From Limnephilus marmoratus (taxonomy: Eukaryota > Arthropoda > Insecta > Trichoptera > Limnephilidae): 64,000 nt of DNA. This document shows, one piece after another, positions 22,592 to 32,764 of this stretch. Location of the stretch: positions 53,366,727 to 53,430,726 of the forward strand of contig OU862917.1 in assembly GCA_917880885.1 (NCBI GenBank), given 5' to 3'. Within the stretch, counting starts at the first letter, position 1. Each line of letters starts with the position of its first letter. The position numbers and the translations under genes were made by a program. Under the pieces are notes generated by a model that did no database searches, was not told the origin of the DNA, and saw only the letters and a program-made list of their open reading frames with translations.

Positions 22592-23274
22592 TAGTCCAGT
22601 CAAGGAAGGGGGTGTAGAGTGCGTGAGCAGGGACCTAAGCGATTCCTTCAGAAACTTGTTTAGGGTGCTTAGGATGTAAACATACTAAAAATCCTGACGT
22701 CTAGGTGGTGAGCTAGGGGGGGGGAGGGGGAGGGGGGGGTCCCAATTTTCGGGTTTCCGCTTATATCTCAAAAACGGTGCGCCGCAGAGGAAAATTTTTT
22801 GAGAATAAGTAAAAGCTGATAAAATTATCTACAACTTTTATTATATACGTAATTTTCGAAATCTCAGCCATTTTCGAGTTATTCGCTCCACAAATGTAGA
22901 TATTTTCGAAAAAAATCATTTTACCTCACATTTTTCATCAAACATTCCTTCATATCGTCTAAAATATTCATCAAAGAAAAAAATTTATTTGAAAGAAGTT
23001 GTAAAGAATATAATTTTCTTTTAGAATATATAGAAATATGTAAATTTATCTTCAACCGTTCAACATTTACAGCAATTTGAAGTTTTTTTGTAAAATGTCG
23101 TCATTTTCAGAAAGAGCTGTTTTTATCTTATTACTGACACACAACACTTGATCGTTCGCCTAATAATATGTGTGACCACACTTTAAAACCAGTTATTAAA
23201 TAAAATAGGTAAAAATCATATTACTTGAAAAATACATAATTGTATTTTATAATCATAATGTTTATTCTATTTCG

Positions 23275-23637
23275 TTACATTAAGCACATAAAATTATAGA
23301 TCTCATTGTTATCACTGTTCTCAATAACATCATGTTGCATTCTCATCCTCCTTGGACATGGGGGTCCTGGCAAGCGTTGTTCATCCATGGCATCTTCATC
23401 CTCAGTATTGGATGGTTCTTGCTGAATGGGCTCTATGTCGTCGTCATCGTCGTCCTCGGCAACAGGCACGCTATTGAGACATCTCCCTTGGCAGGAGACT
23501 CGGAGACACGCTGCAGAACAGGTCAGCATTGCTTTTCGGCATCCACATCTGCCAATTGCACAATCCCTGGTGCAGCGGCAAAATATCATATTTAGAAGGA
23601 CCTCCGGCGCTGGTGGATCTTTTGTTGTAATTGGCAT
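23275..23637 (-). pseudogene. CXC-type cysteine-rich C-terminus of the long-TIR transposon protein
   Basis: This frame of 120 codons runs to its own stop. After PPAPEVLLNMIFC it has nine cysteines in the order C20, C22, C26, C31, C33, C40, C44, C49, C53, similar to TSO1/tesmin-like CXC zinc-binding modules, then an acidic low-complexity tail (DDDDDD). From memory, the phrase LLNMIxCxC...CGCRK closes a large family of uncharacterised proteins in many invertebrate genomes that also contain FLHAFTGCDTTSA; here both occur in order. The start codon shown is internal to a longer, broken gene. Confidence 0.6.
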
Positions 23638-23832
23638 CAGGGTCTCTCCTTCACGTTTCCACCCCCATTATTCAGGGGGCAGCTCAATCGGTGCACTGGG
23701 AATACTGTTTAACTGCGTTCTCTGTTGGAGGGAGGGAGCTGATGTCAGGCTTCATATTTGCCACCAACCTTATGAACGACTAAAAGCGGTACTGGTTAAG
23801 GAAGGTCTGTCTTTTTGGCGGCGCATACCATT

Positions 23833-24057
23833 TCAGGAAACATTTATTTCCAGCCTCTTCAACCTCGCCGTGAGTAGAGGAGGGGTTATAAAGATCATTG
23901 CCGCTTGCTTGATGAATTCTGACTCCAAGTACAATTTTGAGAAGCCCACCTTGCTTCTCCTGAAAGTTGCAGATGTTGTGTCGCAGCCGGTAAATGAATG
24001 TAAGAACAGGATGTGTTCAAATGCACGGTGCTGCATCTTTTGGGTGGACAGTGGCAT
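23833..24057 (-). pseudogene. Long-TIR transposon protein, FTGCDTTSA segment
   Basis: The frame contains HILFLHSFTGCDTTSATFRR and then KVGFSKLY. It is separated from the CXC segment by stops and frameshifts, as expected for a decayed gene. Confidence 0.55.
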
Positions 24058-24545
24058 TGTTTTGGTTTTCCCTCGTCCGTTTTCAGCAGCAGAATATCTT
24101 GGGTGGGAGGAGTGGAAGCAATCAAAAGGAAGTGAAAGCTTCTCACAAAACTGTGAGAGGAATGTTCCACAGCAATCTTCACAACAAGGAAGTCAGCATC
24201 ATGTCCTGAAGAGTCTGTATCCCATTCTCCCGAAGCTTCGTCTGTAGTAAAGAGATAAAGTTACTTTTGTTGGTAGGATTGGATAACAAATCTTCCTTTT
24301 TAACGGGTATTGAAGTGTTCCAAGTCAAATTGATGTCAGCTGACCTTCTCAGTCTGTATCATCGCATCTGTTCTTGTGATTTCGTACCGTTGGCTGGGTT
24401 TGGGTACCAATCAAATACCACAGTGTGAGTCATCCAGGATAGTGGTGGTTGACGTAGTTGATGTAATGATCACAAATTGTGGCAAGGAAGGCATCTTTTT
24501 GCCAAATTACTCTGTGTAGTAGAAATTTTCCGTCCACAACTATGT

Positions 24546-25127
24546 TCATCTGAGACAGTAGACCAGTTTTTTGGTAGGCTCGAATAAGCTGTACAGGACA
24601 GATTTAGTTGTCTTCCACATCTCACCTTCATTGAACAGTGCCAAGGGAAATGGGGCCAACTCATACTCAAAGAATTTCTTCAAATCCTCATCTGATCGTT
24701 TGCTTATACACATCCGGTGAAACAGAAATGTTGGGTCAACTGCAACCTTTTCATCGTGATTTTTTATCGACGAGCTGACAGAAGACATTGGGAATTGACA
24801 TTATTTCATTGGCTTGTGGGAAGGGAGGATGTGCATCAAACCACTGACTGAGTTTGAAAATGTCTGCTGCATCATCATTTCGGTGGGCTTGTCCGAGGTC
24901 CTTGTGTTGTTACTGGACGTGAAAAAGACTCCGCAATACTCTTCAAGGGAAGTGCAGATCTCATGAGTTGCGCTCATACCAACTAACCACTTTCTAGTAC
25001 ATTGTGCGAAATACCTCTGCCTCCTGTTATGCCTTCTCGGCTTTTGAATGATAGTATCAATGTGGTTTCCATGGTCATATCTGATCATACGCCTTACTAA
25101 AAGAGCGTCGCATAATCGTCGTTGCAC
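24546..25127 (-). pseudogene. Long-TIR transposon protein, upstream segments
   Basis: Two frames follow each other: 25127-24801 (MQRRLCDALLVRRMIRYDHG ... RKWLVGMSATHE) and 24788-24546 (DPTFLFHRMCISKRSDEDLK, FEYELAPFPLALFNEG, TKSVLYSLFEP). The second fits the same protein family as the segments downstream. A single frameshift near 24830 separates them. N-terminal parts seem missing, so this copy is unlikely to be autonomous. Confidence 0.5.
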
Positions 25128-25694
25128 GTCGGTGTGTCAGTAATAAGATAAAAACAGCTTTTTCTGAAAATGACGACATTTTACGCAAAACCTTAAAATT
25201 GCTGTAAATATTTACTGGTTGGAGACTTATTTGCATATGTATATATATTCTAAAAGGGAATTAAATTTATTACAACTTCTTAAGAATAAATTTCTTTCTT
25301 TGATGAATATTTTAGACGATATGAAGGAATGTTTGATGAAAAATGTGAGGTAAAATAATTTTTTTCAAAAATATCTACATTTGTGGAGCGTGTAAGTCAA
25401 AAATGGACGTGATTTCGAAAATTACGTAAATAATAAAAGTTGTAGATAATTTTATGAGCTTTTCTTACTTATCCTTAGGAAATTTTCATGTGTGATGCAC
25501 CGTTTTTGAGATATAAGCGGAAACCCGAAAATTGGGACCTCCCCCTCCCCCCCTTCCCCCTAGCTCACCACCAAGACGTCAGGACTTTTAGTATGTTCAC
25601 ACCCTAAGCACCCTAAACAAGTTTCTGAAGGAATCGCTTAGGTCCCTGCTCACGCACTCTACACCTCCTTTTGGAGCATTTATTGACTGGACTA

Positions 25695-26095
25695 CTTTGC
25701 GGGCGTGCTCACAACAACTCATCAAAGTTTCATCGCAATTGGATGAACGGTTAGCAATTCACAGGAAAGTATGTAGAACAGTTTATATGGGAGAATTAAA
25801 TTGTTGTTTTTACTATCTTCCTCGCAACTTTTCCATATTTTCTCAACGTTTAAACCTTTCCTAGACTACGACAAACATTTCAAAACCAAAATCAGCTAAA
25901 TCGGCCCAGCCGTTCTCGAGTTTTAGTGAAACTAACGAACAGCAATTGATTTTTATATAGGGGGGGGGGGGGTAAAGGAGGCGGGGGGGTGGAGGGTGGT
26001 TAGAGGTTGTGGGGTGAGAGGGGGAGGGGGTTGAGAGAGGTGGGGGGTAGGCTTTTTTATATCCATTTTTCGTATTACAAAAATAACAAACATGA
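25695..26095. repeat. Helitron-like remnant and G-rich simple repeats
   Basis: 25716-25760 (ctcatcaaagtttcatcgca, attggatgaacggttagcaa) and 25895-25930 (aaatcggcccagccgttctc) are phrases that recur in Helitron-like repeats of arthropods. 25960-26050 is a G-rich simple repeat that gives only spurious frames. Confidence 0.4.
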
Positions 26096-26695
26096 GAATC
26101 GGGTATGGGTACCACCGCCCCGGGAACCATTTTTTTGATAACCAACACGTCTGCCGTAGGTCATCCTTAGTGGTTCGCAACGTTTGGTGACTAGCAGGGG
26201 TGCCTGGGTTCATGGGGTGAGGTTTTTTCAGGTCTTGGCGGCGGATGCGTCTGCGCACCAGCTGCATGGCAGGTTGGATCTAGAGAAAGTGGTTGAGGGA
26301 GTCCCTTTGACTTCTCCAGCCTTACTCTCTCAGAACATCGCTTTGCACCGCAGTGGGAGGGATGGATTCATACATCCGCTCTCCTGGACACGCTGACCCC
26401 CACATTTCTACCCACCCCTAATACCCTTTCCTTCTCAGAAGATCCTCTTCTCCCTTTCCCTGAAACGAACCTTCACACAGCATCCCCAAAGAAGAGATAG
26501 GCAATGTGTCGAGCGATTGTAAAAAAAGGTCTCTCCCGATCCGGCCTTCTACGTAGTTGGTGGGCAGATTCCACCGCCGCCGAGATCCTGACAAACCTCG
26601 CCCCATGAACCCGGGCTACCCGTACCTATGGCAGAGGTGTTGATAATCCAATACATGGTTCCCGGGACGGCGGTACCCATACCCGCCTTCCAAAT
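26096..26695. repeat. Two head-to-head copies of the LINE-tail repeat (family A), forming a foldback
   Basis: 26100-26300 (gtatgggtaccaccgccccg, gcctgggttcatggggtgag) is plus-oriented; 26540-26690 (cctcgccccatgaacccggg, cgggacggcggtacccatac) is the same sequence inverted. Compare the single copy at 51176-51510. Confidence 0.7.
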
Positions 26696-26716
26696 TACTG
26701 ATACTATTTATTGACG

Positions 26717-26788
26717 GCCGGCGTGGTCAAGAGGTAAGGCTCTTGACTCGCAATCCGAAGGTCGTGGGATCGAATCCCGGCGTGGGCA
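26717..26788 (+). repeat. tRNA-like sequence (SINE head or tRNA pseudogene)
   Basis: 72 nt with box A (gcgtggtcaagaggtaaggc) and box B (gggatcgaatcccgg). The T-arm pairs (tggg/ccc core), and the acceptor stem pairs in 6 of 7 positions; the anticodon stem is poor. The anticodon loop CTCGCAA would read CGC. Probably tRNA-derived and not functional. Confidence 0.5.
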
Positions 26789-26864
26789 AATAAATTTTAT
26801 TTGACTAATTTGGGTTATTTCACAATTATTTCATATAAAAATAATATATTTGCGTCACGTTCCA

Positions 26865-27410
26865 GAGTGGAAGATACTTTAGTATCGCCCTGGTGTAAGA
26901 CCACCATTCAGAATTGAAACGTTGCTAAAAATTACTTTGGCCGTGTTTGGTGACCAGATCTGAATAGCCAAGTAATTCCTCGCTTCCTCTTCCCCATCTC
27001 CTGCCCTTCCCTTCCCCACCACCTTCTGCCTCATACTATACCCCATAGTCATGAAATAGTCTCACTGGCTCCAGACGGGAGCATTTGGGTCTCTTGTGCG
27101 GTATTCACATAAATATAAAATTAAAAATTATGCACACGTATAAATATTTCAAAATGAGATATTTTTTACAATCCAACTGAATATTAGGTACTCTTTTTTT
27201 CCGGTAAGGTAAGAGTCCCAACTGCTCCCGTCTGGAGCCAGTGGGACTATCACCCCCAATTGGGGTATGTTGTGAGGCTGAAGGTAGTGGGGGAGGGGAA
27301 GGAGTTAGGGAAGATGGAGGTGGGGAAGTACCTGACTCTTCAGATCTGGTCACTAAACACGGCTAAAGCCATTTCAAGTAACGTTTCAATTCTTCCACTC
27401 TAATGGCCGT
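26865..27410. repeat. Foldback with roughly 200 bp arms
   Basis: 26870-27095 (gtgtttggtgaccagatctg, ctcactggctccagacggga) is the reverse complement of 27205-27405 (tcccgtctggagccagtggg, agatctggtcactaaacacg). The spacer is about 110 bp. Ends were not resolved. Confidence 0.75.
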
Positions 27411-28184
27411 AAAATAAAATGAAAAAACAAAAACCAAAATATTAAAAAAAATATAACAAATTGTTTTTTGTGTAGGTATCTACTTTATACCTACTGTGTT
27501 TATGTATCTATTTATGTCTACGTACTTCAATACACAAATTACAAATAACTACTACTTATTAAAATTCTGGAAGCGAAAATTCAACATCTTTATCTGAACC
27601 ATACTGTAGGTCCAGCTTCGCGTGAACTATAGGTACGTGAAACCCGGCTTATAGCGGAATGAAATCTAGTTCCAAAAACGTCCGCTTGCAACGGCTGATG
27701 TGTGAGCGCTGCAGTCGGAATTGAAATTATGATTTGCTGGTATGACAGCCTTAAGAGGAATATAAACGCTAGAAATATTTCGAATCTCATGCCTGCAAAA
27801 TTTTAAAATCGAGCGTCTTTTTGCACGAGGCTAGTAAGCGAAAAAGTGGTTTTTATTTATTTTGTGCATAATTTTATAAGAACGAAAAAAAGTTAGAACA
27901 TAGATAAAGTCAAAAATAGTCTTAGCCGTAAAGGGGTATTTTTTAAAAATTGTTACTTACATTACTTCATAGTTAAGTCATGAGAAAACATTTTTTTTAG
28001 TGGTTTACGCTTATATTTTTTGTTACGTAAATAATAATTTTATTGTGATTCCAATACATAGATAAAGTAGTTAAAGCTTCAATTTATCCGTAGCATATTT
28101 TTTGATGTTCATACTGTAAGCCGATTCGTCGTAAAGATTAATCAAAATAGTATCTAAATAGGATTTCACGTATATATTCATCTT
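27411..28184. other. No gene seen
   Basis: AT-rich. The minus-strand frame 27590-27790 begins like a signal peptide but continues in sequence with no recognisable family and no splice signals that convinced me. Confidence 0.4.
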
Positions 28185-28465
28185 AAGGAGCTAAACATCA
28201 CAAAATTTATAAAATTGGGAAGACTTCGGTGGCTGGGTCATGTGGAGAGAATGACCGAGCATCAAGCACCAAAGTCCCTGCTGAACTCAAGACCAATAGG
28301 GCGAAGGAGCCTGGGAAGGCCAAGACTAAGATGGAGCGACAACGTCCTCAAAGACATATCTATCTTGGAGCTTCCAAACTGGAGAGAGCTGGCACAAAAC
28401 CGAGATGAGTGGAGGAAGAATCTTGAGCAGGCCAAGACCCACCAGGGGTTGTAGAGCCAATAGTG
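28185..28465 (+). pseudogene. RTE-type LINE, 3' terminal fragment
   Basis: The frame reads GRLRWLGHVERMTEHQAPKS ... NWRELAQNRDEWRKNLEQAK followed by THQGL-stop and gccaatagtgatgatgatga. The RLRWxGHxxRM box, the x-GL stop and the (ATG)n tail match the full copy at 32765-34192. Strongly 5' truncated. Confidence 0.88.
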
Positions 28466-28519
28466 ATGATGATGAAACGAACCTCTAATTAGGTACTGGA
28501 ATGAAGACAAACCATTCAA

Positions 28520-29045
28520 ATCCTGGGATGTTTTTTAAAATAAAGATAATATACACAAGCCCGCTACACAAACCCTGCGTAGACCAAAGATATTCAAATA
28601 CAGAAGAGATATGCTATGGTGTCCGCGCAACCGTCGCCGGACTACGCGCTAATTAGCGTAGTTTTCATACAAAAAGAATTTGTTCATTTCGTTGATTTTT
28701 TGAAAATGTGCATTAATATTGGTTAACAATATATTTTGAATGAGGAAAGAATTCGTTCATTTAGTTTAACGTTCGTTTGGTTTATTTGTTAATTATTTGT
28801 TCTTTTAGTTTATTTGTTAATTGGTAAACAATATCGGCGACACCCGGAAGCGCAGACCCACATGGTAAAAACAGCAGATAGCACATCTACTTATATTTCA
28901 ATATCTTTGGCGTAGCCAAACAAACTATTCAAAAAACGTAGGCTGTTTTTTAAAGTAAAGATAACATACAAAAGCCCGCTACACAAACCCTGCGTAGCCA
29001 AACAAACCATTCAAAAACGTAGGCTGTTTTTTAAAGTAAAGATAA
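28520..29045. repeat. Direct repeats of an approximately 75 bp unit
   Basis: gctgttttttaaagtaaaga with flanking cgctacacaaaccctgcgta occurs at 28527-28580 (diverged), 28938-28997 and 29000-29042. No gene. Confidence 0.65.
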
Positions 29046-29182
29046 TGGAAACGTACCCATACTACGTGACCTGTTTGGGGGGGGGGGGGGGGGTCTTCAA
29101 AATACCACGCTTGGTACAAATGAGTGGCGAATTGCTTAGGTTTTTGGTCACCGGGGGGGGGGTGGGTTAAAAATTGCAAATG
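29046..29182. mobile_element. Harbinger-type MITE, copy 3, truncated
   Basis: Left end aacgtacccatactacgtga as in copies at 8736 and 44103; the interior (ggtttttggtcacc, gggttaaaaattgcaa) is inverted relative to them and the right inverted repeat is missing. Confidence 0.7.
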
Positions 29183-29412
29183 CCTGCCGGCACCCGCCGG
29201 GCTGTCATAGTGTCGGTTCGCGAAGTGAAATTTTATTTAACGCAATTGAAAATTAATTACTTATTAAAAAAATTTTTCTATTGCTTTCTGCACTTTTTTT
29301 CATCTTCCAGATTAAAGTTCTCAACTTAAAACGCGGTGAAAACATAGTTTTTTAAAAAAACAAACTGTGGCAGGATCTGCATTCCTCCCATTCGTTTATT
29401 TACATACTGTTT

Positions 29413-30163
29413 ATAGAGATTTAGTTGTGTTTATTGAAACATTCTTCTTCTTCGATGGCGCTACAGCCCATATCGAGCTTTGGCCTCCTGCAACAGTCGC
29501 CTCCAACTCCTCCCGTCCTCAGCGGCTGACTTCCAATTTGGTACCTGGAGAAGCTGTGCTGCATCCCCTCTTACTTTGTCTTCCCACCTCAGTCTGGGTC
29601 TTCCCACTTTTCTCTTTCCACCTGGGTATCCAGTCAAAATTCTTTTTGGGACGCGTGTATCTGGCATTCTCTGTACATGCCCAGCCCATCTCAGCCTGAG
29701 GAGTCTCATATGTGCTGAGATGCTAGGGGCCTTATATATATATATCATACAATTCTGTATTGTGCCGGATGCGCCACTGTTCAACCTCTTTCACGGGTCC
29801 ACATATTCTTCTCAGCACTTTTCTTTCAAAAGTATCCAGCATTTCAGCCATCTTTACCATCAGTGTCAGCCTCACATCCATATGCCAATACAGTTCTAAC
29901 AATGGTCTTATATATGGTTATTTTAGTTTTTCTGTGGACACTACGTGACTTAAAACACTGGCAGCAAAGAGAAGTATGTTTTTGCTGTGATTCTCCTTCT
30001 GATTTCTGCTGGATCCTCATTGTTCTCTGTCAGAGTGGAGCCCAGGTAGGTGAATTGATCGACCACTTCGTATGAGTAGTTGTCTTTAAATTGTGCACTA
30101 CTTCTTCTCTGTGTGAAGGGTTCCTGCTCTATATAGAGATTTAGTTGTGTTTATTGAAACATT
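29413..30163 (-). mobile_element. RTE-type LINE, 5'-truncated, with 31 bp target duplication
   Basis: A 31 bp direct repeat (begins atagagatttagttgtgttt) flanks the insertion at 29413-29443 and 30133-30163; the inserted DNA is 29444-30132. On the minus strand it encodes VVDQFTYLGSTLTE near 30080, then after frameshifts the C-terminal end from 29784: MRLLRLRWAGHVQRMPDTRV ... VGRPRLRWEDKV ... LQEAKARYGL-stop (29461). The tail at 29444 is (GAA)n. It sits in repeat B, whose second copy at 32640 lacks this insertion. Confidence 0.88.
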
Positions 30164-30604
30164 ATTTAGGCCTAAATAATTCAGTTTCAAAAATAGAGGT
30201 ATCTCTATTATTTAAAATATTCAAAAACTGTACAAAAAATCATAATGCTACTTCCTCCAAAATGACGGACGTCATCGCCGTATCTCCCACACGCACACTT
30301 CGGAGTGACCGAGTCCCGCACCACTTCAGGCCGCCGCGCAGAAAAGTAAAGACCAATAGTTTTATTAATTTCAAACAATTTTTATACCACTCTTCAATTC
30401 CACACAAATAATGGTTTAACTTATCGAACAGTTTCATAGCATCTTCCATATAACTGTCATCTGTATCTATCTATATACCTGTATCCATATACAAAATGAC
30501 AACACCTGTTGAAGGTAAAAAAAACTTTGGTTGAGTGATGACATCACACGATTCACCATACATATACGGTGGTTTTCAGGGATCTTGAAAAATTACAACT
30601 TTGA
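30164..30604. repeat. Dispersed repeat B, copy 1
   Basis: attatttaggcctaaataat, caaaaactgtacaaaaaatc and cacgattcaccatacatata have counterparts at 32690-32760 and 34195-34400. It houses an RTE insertion on the left and a MITE on the right. Confidence 0.75.
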
Positions 30605-31143
30605 CAATTGTGTAGGTGAAATGGAAAAGGCTGAAAGTGCCAAAAAATAAAAAATCGATTTTTTGCATGGAATGTGTTGTAAGCGACATTGCGACAGCAA
30701 CCTAGAGAAAGTTAAAAGTGCCAGAAAAATTCCTACTAATTCCTAGAGCAATTGCAAGGAGCAGCACCGTAAAAGCGCCCGCTGACCGTTAGTGGAAAAG
30801 GCTGAAAGTGCCACCCGCCATGATGAATGTGCCTTTCCATTGCAATACTTTTTTGGCTAAACTTCCAGCCTTTCAACTAACAAGGTATGGGTATGGTATG
30901 GGCCTTACAGCGTTTCCCAAAAAAAGATACGATGGCACTTTCAGCTTTTCACGTGCAAAATCAAGTTATATATGTACAATAAAAAAAAAAATACTCTTGA
31001 AAATCAAATAAAAATATATTTTGTATTTTTAACGAATTTTGTAGATTTTTAAAGCATACAGTATAAGTTTTATGAAGTTTTTATTGAATACTGAAAATTT
31101 TACTTCGTGGCACTTTTAGCCTTTTCCATCTCCATTACACAAT
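30605..31143. mobile_element. MITE with GGAAAAGGCT-AAAGTGCCA inverted ends
   Basis: Left end atggaaaaggctgaaagtgc and right end gcacttttagccttttccat; additional copies of this motif lie inside (30709, 30793 and, inverted, 30930). The paralogous repeat B at 34398-34404 (gacaattattttaac) reads straight through the insertion point, so the boundaries are supported by an empty site. Confidence 0.8.
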
Positions 31144-31694
31144 ATTTTAACCATTAAAACTAACTCTAAAAAAAAAAAAAATATGCAGTTATAAGTTAGA
31201 AGAAAGAAATAAAAAATTGGACTGGAGTTTCTTATTGTAAGGCTTATGGAAAAGGTTAAATAAAAGAAAAGTCTGCTTATAATTTTCTATTCTAGCACAA
31301 CCTCACAACATAATTTTATAATCTCAAAACATGCTGTGCTTTTTTATTTTTTTCCCATTTCTCTAATCTCATTTGAAGAAAGAAAAAGAAGGGTTGTTTC
31401 AAAAAATTTTAACAAATCAACAACCTTTTTTTAAACAACCCATCATAAGGGTTTAAATTATTCCATTTTTTTTAAACTTTTATTACTATGTTTTTACAAA
31501 ACTCCCAAATTTCATGTTTCATGGTTATGTTTTCCTGAAATTAATCATACATAAACACAAGTATAAATAATTTGAAGTAAAGGGGTTGGATTGTAACTAG
31601 GAATTTATTTATGGTAAGAGCAGCTCATTGCAGTGGATATGAAGAATCACAATTTATTATAAACCAACATTCTAGTTTTCATCTCGGGCAGAAG
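31144..31694. other. End of repeat B (to about 31240) and BolA3 3' flank
   Basis: ttggactggagtttcttatt at 31216 matches 34490 (repeat B). The rest is AT-rich; no polyadenylation signal could be tied to the BolA3 exon with certainty. Confidence 0.5.
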
Positions 31695-31823
31695 TCATTT
31701 AGGAACTGTAGTTTGAATTCTGATGCCGTGCATGTCTTTAATTTGTTCTTTAAGTGCTGTGGTAACAAGACGATGTTGCTTTACTATCGAAAGACCTTTG
31801 AAGTCCGTTGACTCTACGGATAC
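31695..31823 (-). CDS. BOLA3: BolA-like protein 3 (mitochondrial), last exon
   Basis: After a good acceptor (ttttttctggttccAG) the exon encodes VSVESTDFKGLSIVKQHRLV followed by TTALKEQIKDMHGIRI and QTTVPK-stop, 42 residues. V-x-VES-x-x-F-x-G-L-x-x-VKQHR-x-V and the end KDMHGIRI are signatures of BOLA3, including the histidine of KQHR that the family uses with glutaredoxin 5 to bind a [2Fe-2S] cluster. The frame joins exactly to the exon at 39123-39278 (GAMFE/VSVES). In the family it helps hand iron-sulphur clusters to mitochondrial enzymes such as lipoate synthase. Confidence 0.93.
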   Translation of the reverse strand, partial: VSVESTDFKGLSIVKQHRLVTTALKEQIKDMHGIRIQTTVPK

Positions 31824-31891
31824 CTGGAACCAGAAAAAAAGGGGTTTCATTATTATCAAAAAGAAAAATATAACTACACAACCATCACCAC

Positions 31892-32160
31892 AATAAGGAA
31901 CTCCAGTGAAAAATATTATGGCTTTAAAAAAATATGTTCATATAGACCAATAAACGCTGAATCTGAATATATAAGTTTTATTTAATAATATTAAACGCAG
32001 AGTTTTTAAAAAATTATTAAAAAGTCCATTTTTAATTGGGTCGTAAAAATACGCTGTCAAGTTGGCATTATTGAAATTTTAGTGGTGACATCACTGTTCG
32101 ACGTGTCGTGACTGTAAAGTCATTGTATGGGAATGTAGATATGACACAAGCCATCGTATT
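31892..32160 (+). repeat. Dispersed repeat C, copy 2
   Basis: See copy 1 at 13246. This copy ends in atgacacaagccatcgtatt and is then interrupted by the poly(T) start of a minus-strand LINE tail. Confidence 0.75.
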
Positions 32161-32640
32161 TTTTTTTTTTTTACATTAGCTCCACACAGGAGGCACCGAG
32201 GAAAACAATTTCCCTAGGGCCTATGTCATCTTTGAGGATGCTGTGTGGAGGGTTTTTTAAGGGAAAGGAGAAGAAGATATGGGAAGGAAAAAAGTATGAG
32301 GGGGGTAGGAATCTGGGGGTCAGTGTGGCCAGGAGAGATGGACGTATGAATCTATTCCTCACACTGCGGTGCAAGGCGAAGGGTTGGGAGAATCCGGCTG
32401 AAGAGGTCAAAAGGCCTCCCTTAATCGGTCTCCTCCGATCCAGCCCGCCACGCAGTGGTTGGGCAAACGTATCCGCCACCAAGACCTAGACATACCTCAT
32501 CCCATGAACCCGGGCACCCCTACTAAGTCACCAAACGTAGCGAACCACTTGGGGTGACCTGTGGCAGGGGTGTTGGTTGTCCAATAAATGGTTCCCAGGG
32601 CGGCGGTACCCATAACCGCCCCGCAAATTATTAATTTATT
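32161..32640 (-). mobile_element. LINE-tail repeat (family A), minus orientation
   Basis: It starts with a run of T (poly(A) on the minus strand) and then tagctccacacaggaggcac, gggcctatgtcatctttgag, and ends with gaacccgggcacccctacta and gggcggcggtacccataacc. Same family as 51176-51510. Confidence 0.75.
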
Positions 32641-32764
32641 TGTTTATTTACAAACTGTTTATAGAGCTTTAGTTGTTGTGTTTATTGAAACATTATTTAG
32701 GCCTAAATAATGTTTAAAAAATAAAGGTATCTCTTATTAGTTTATCTCTATTATTGAAAGTATT

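Larger units (their letters stand above)
22592..25694 (-). mobile_element. DNA transposon with about 550 bp terminal inverted repeats and a decayed CXC-type protein gene
   Basis: The left arm 22592-23143 (starts TAGTCCAGTCAA) and the right arm 25132-25694 (ends TTGACTGGACTA) are reverse complements over their whole length with scattered differences, including gtgtagagtgcgtgagcagg / its complement and tttccgcttatatctcaaaa / its complement. The flanking bases CTT (22589-22591) and CTT (25695-25697) may be a 3 bp target duplication. The roughly 2 kb between the arms carries minus-strand coding remnants described separately. I cannot assign a superfamily. Confidence 0.85.

Noticed and set aside
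23426..24247. Plus-strand frame of 273 codons
   Set aside because: It is the opposite strand of the decayed CXC-type gene; the minus strand carries the recognisable motifs.
27590..27790. Minus-strand frame with a signal-peptide-like start
   Set aside because: Only the first 25 codons look plausible; there is no continuation, donor site or family.
32754..32764. Start codon for the RTE reverse transcriptase
   Set aside because: It lies in the target-site duplication, so it is host DNA; the element is 5' truncated and has no start of its own.
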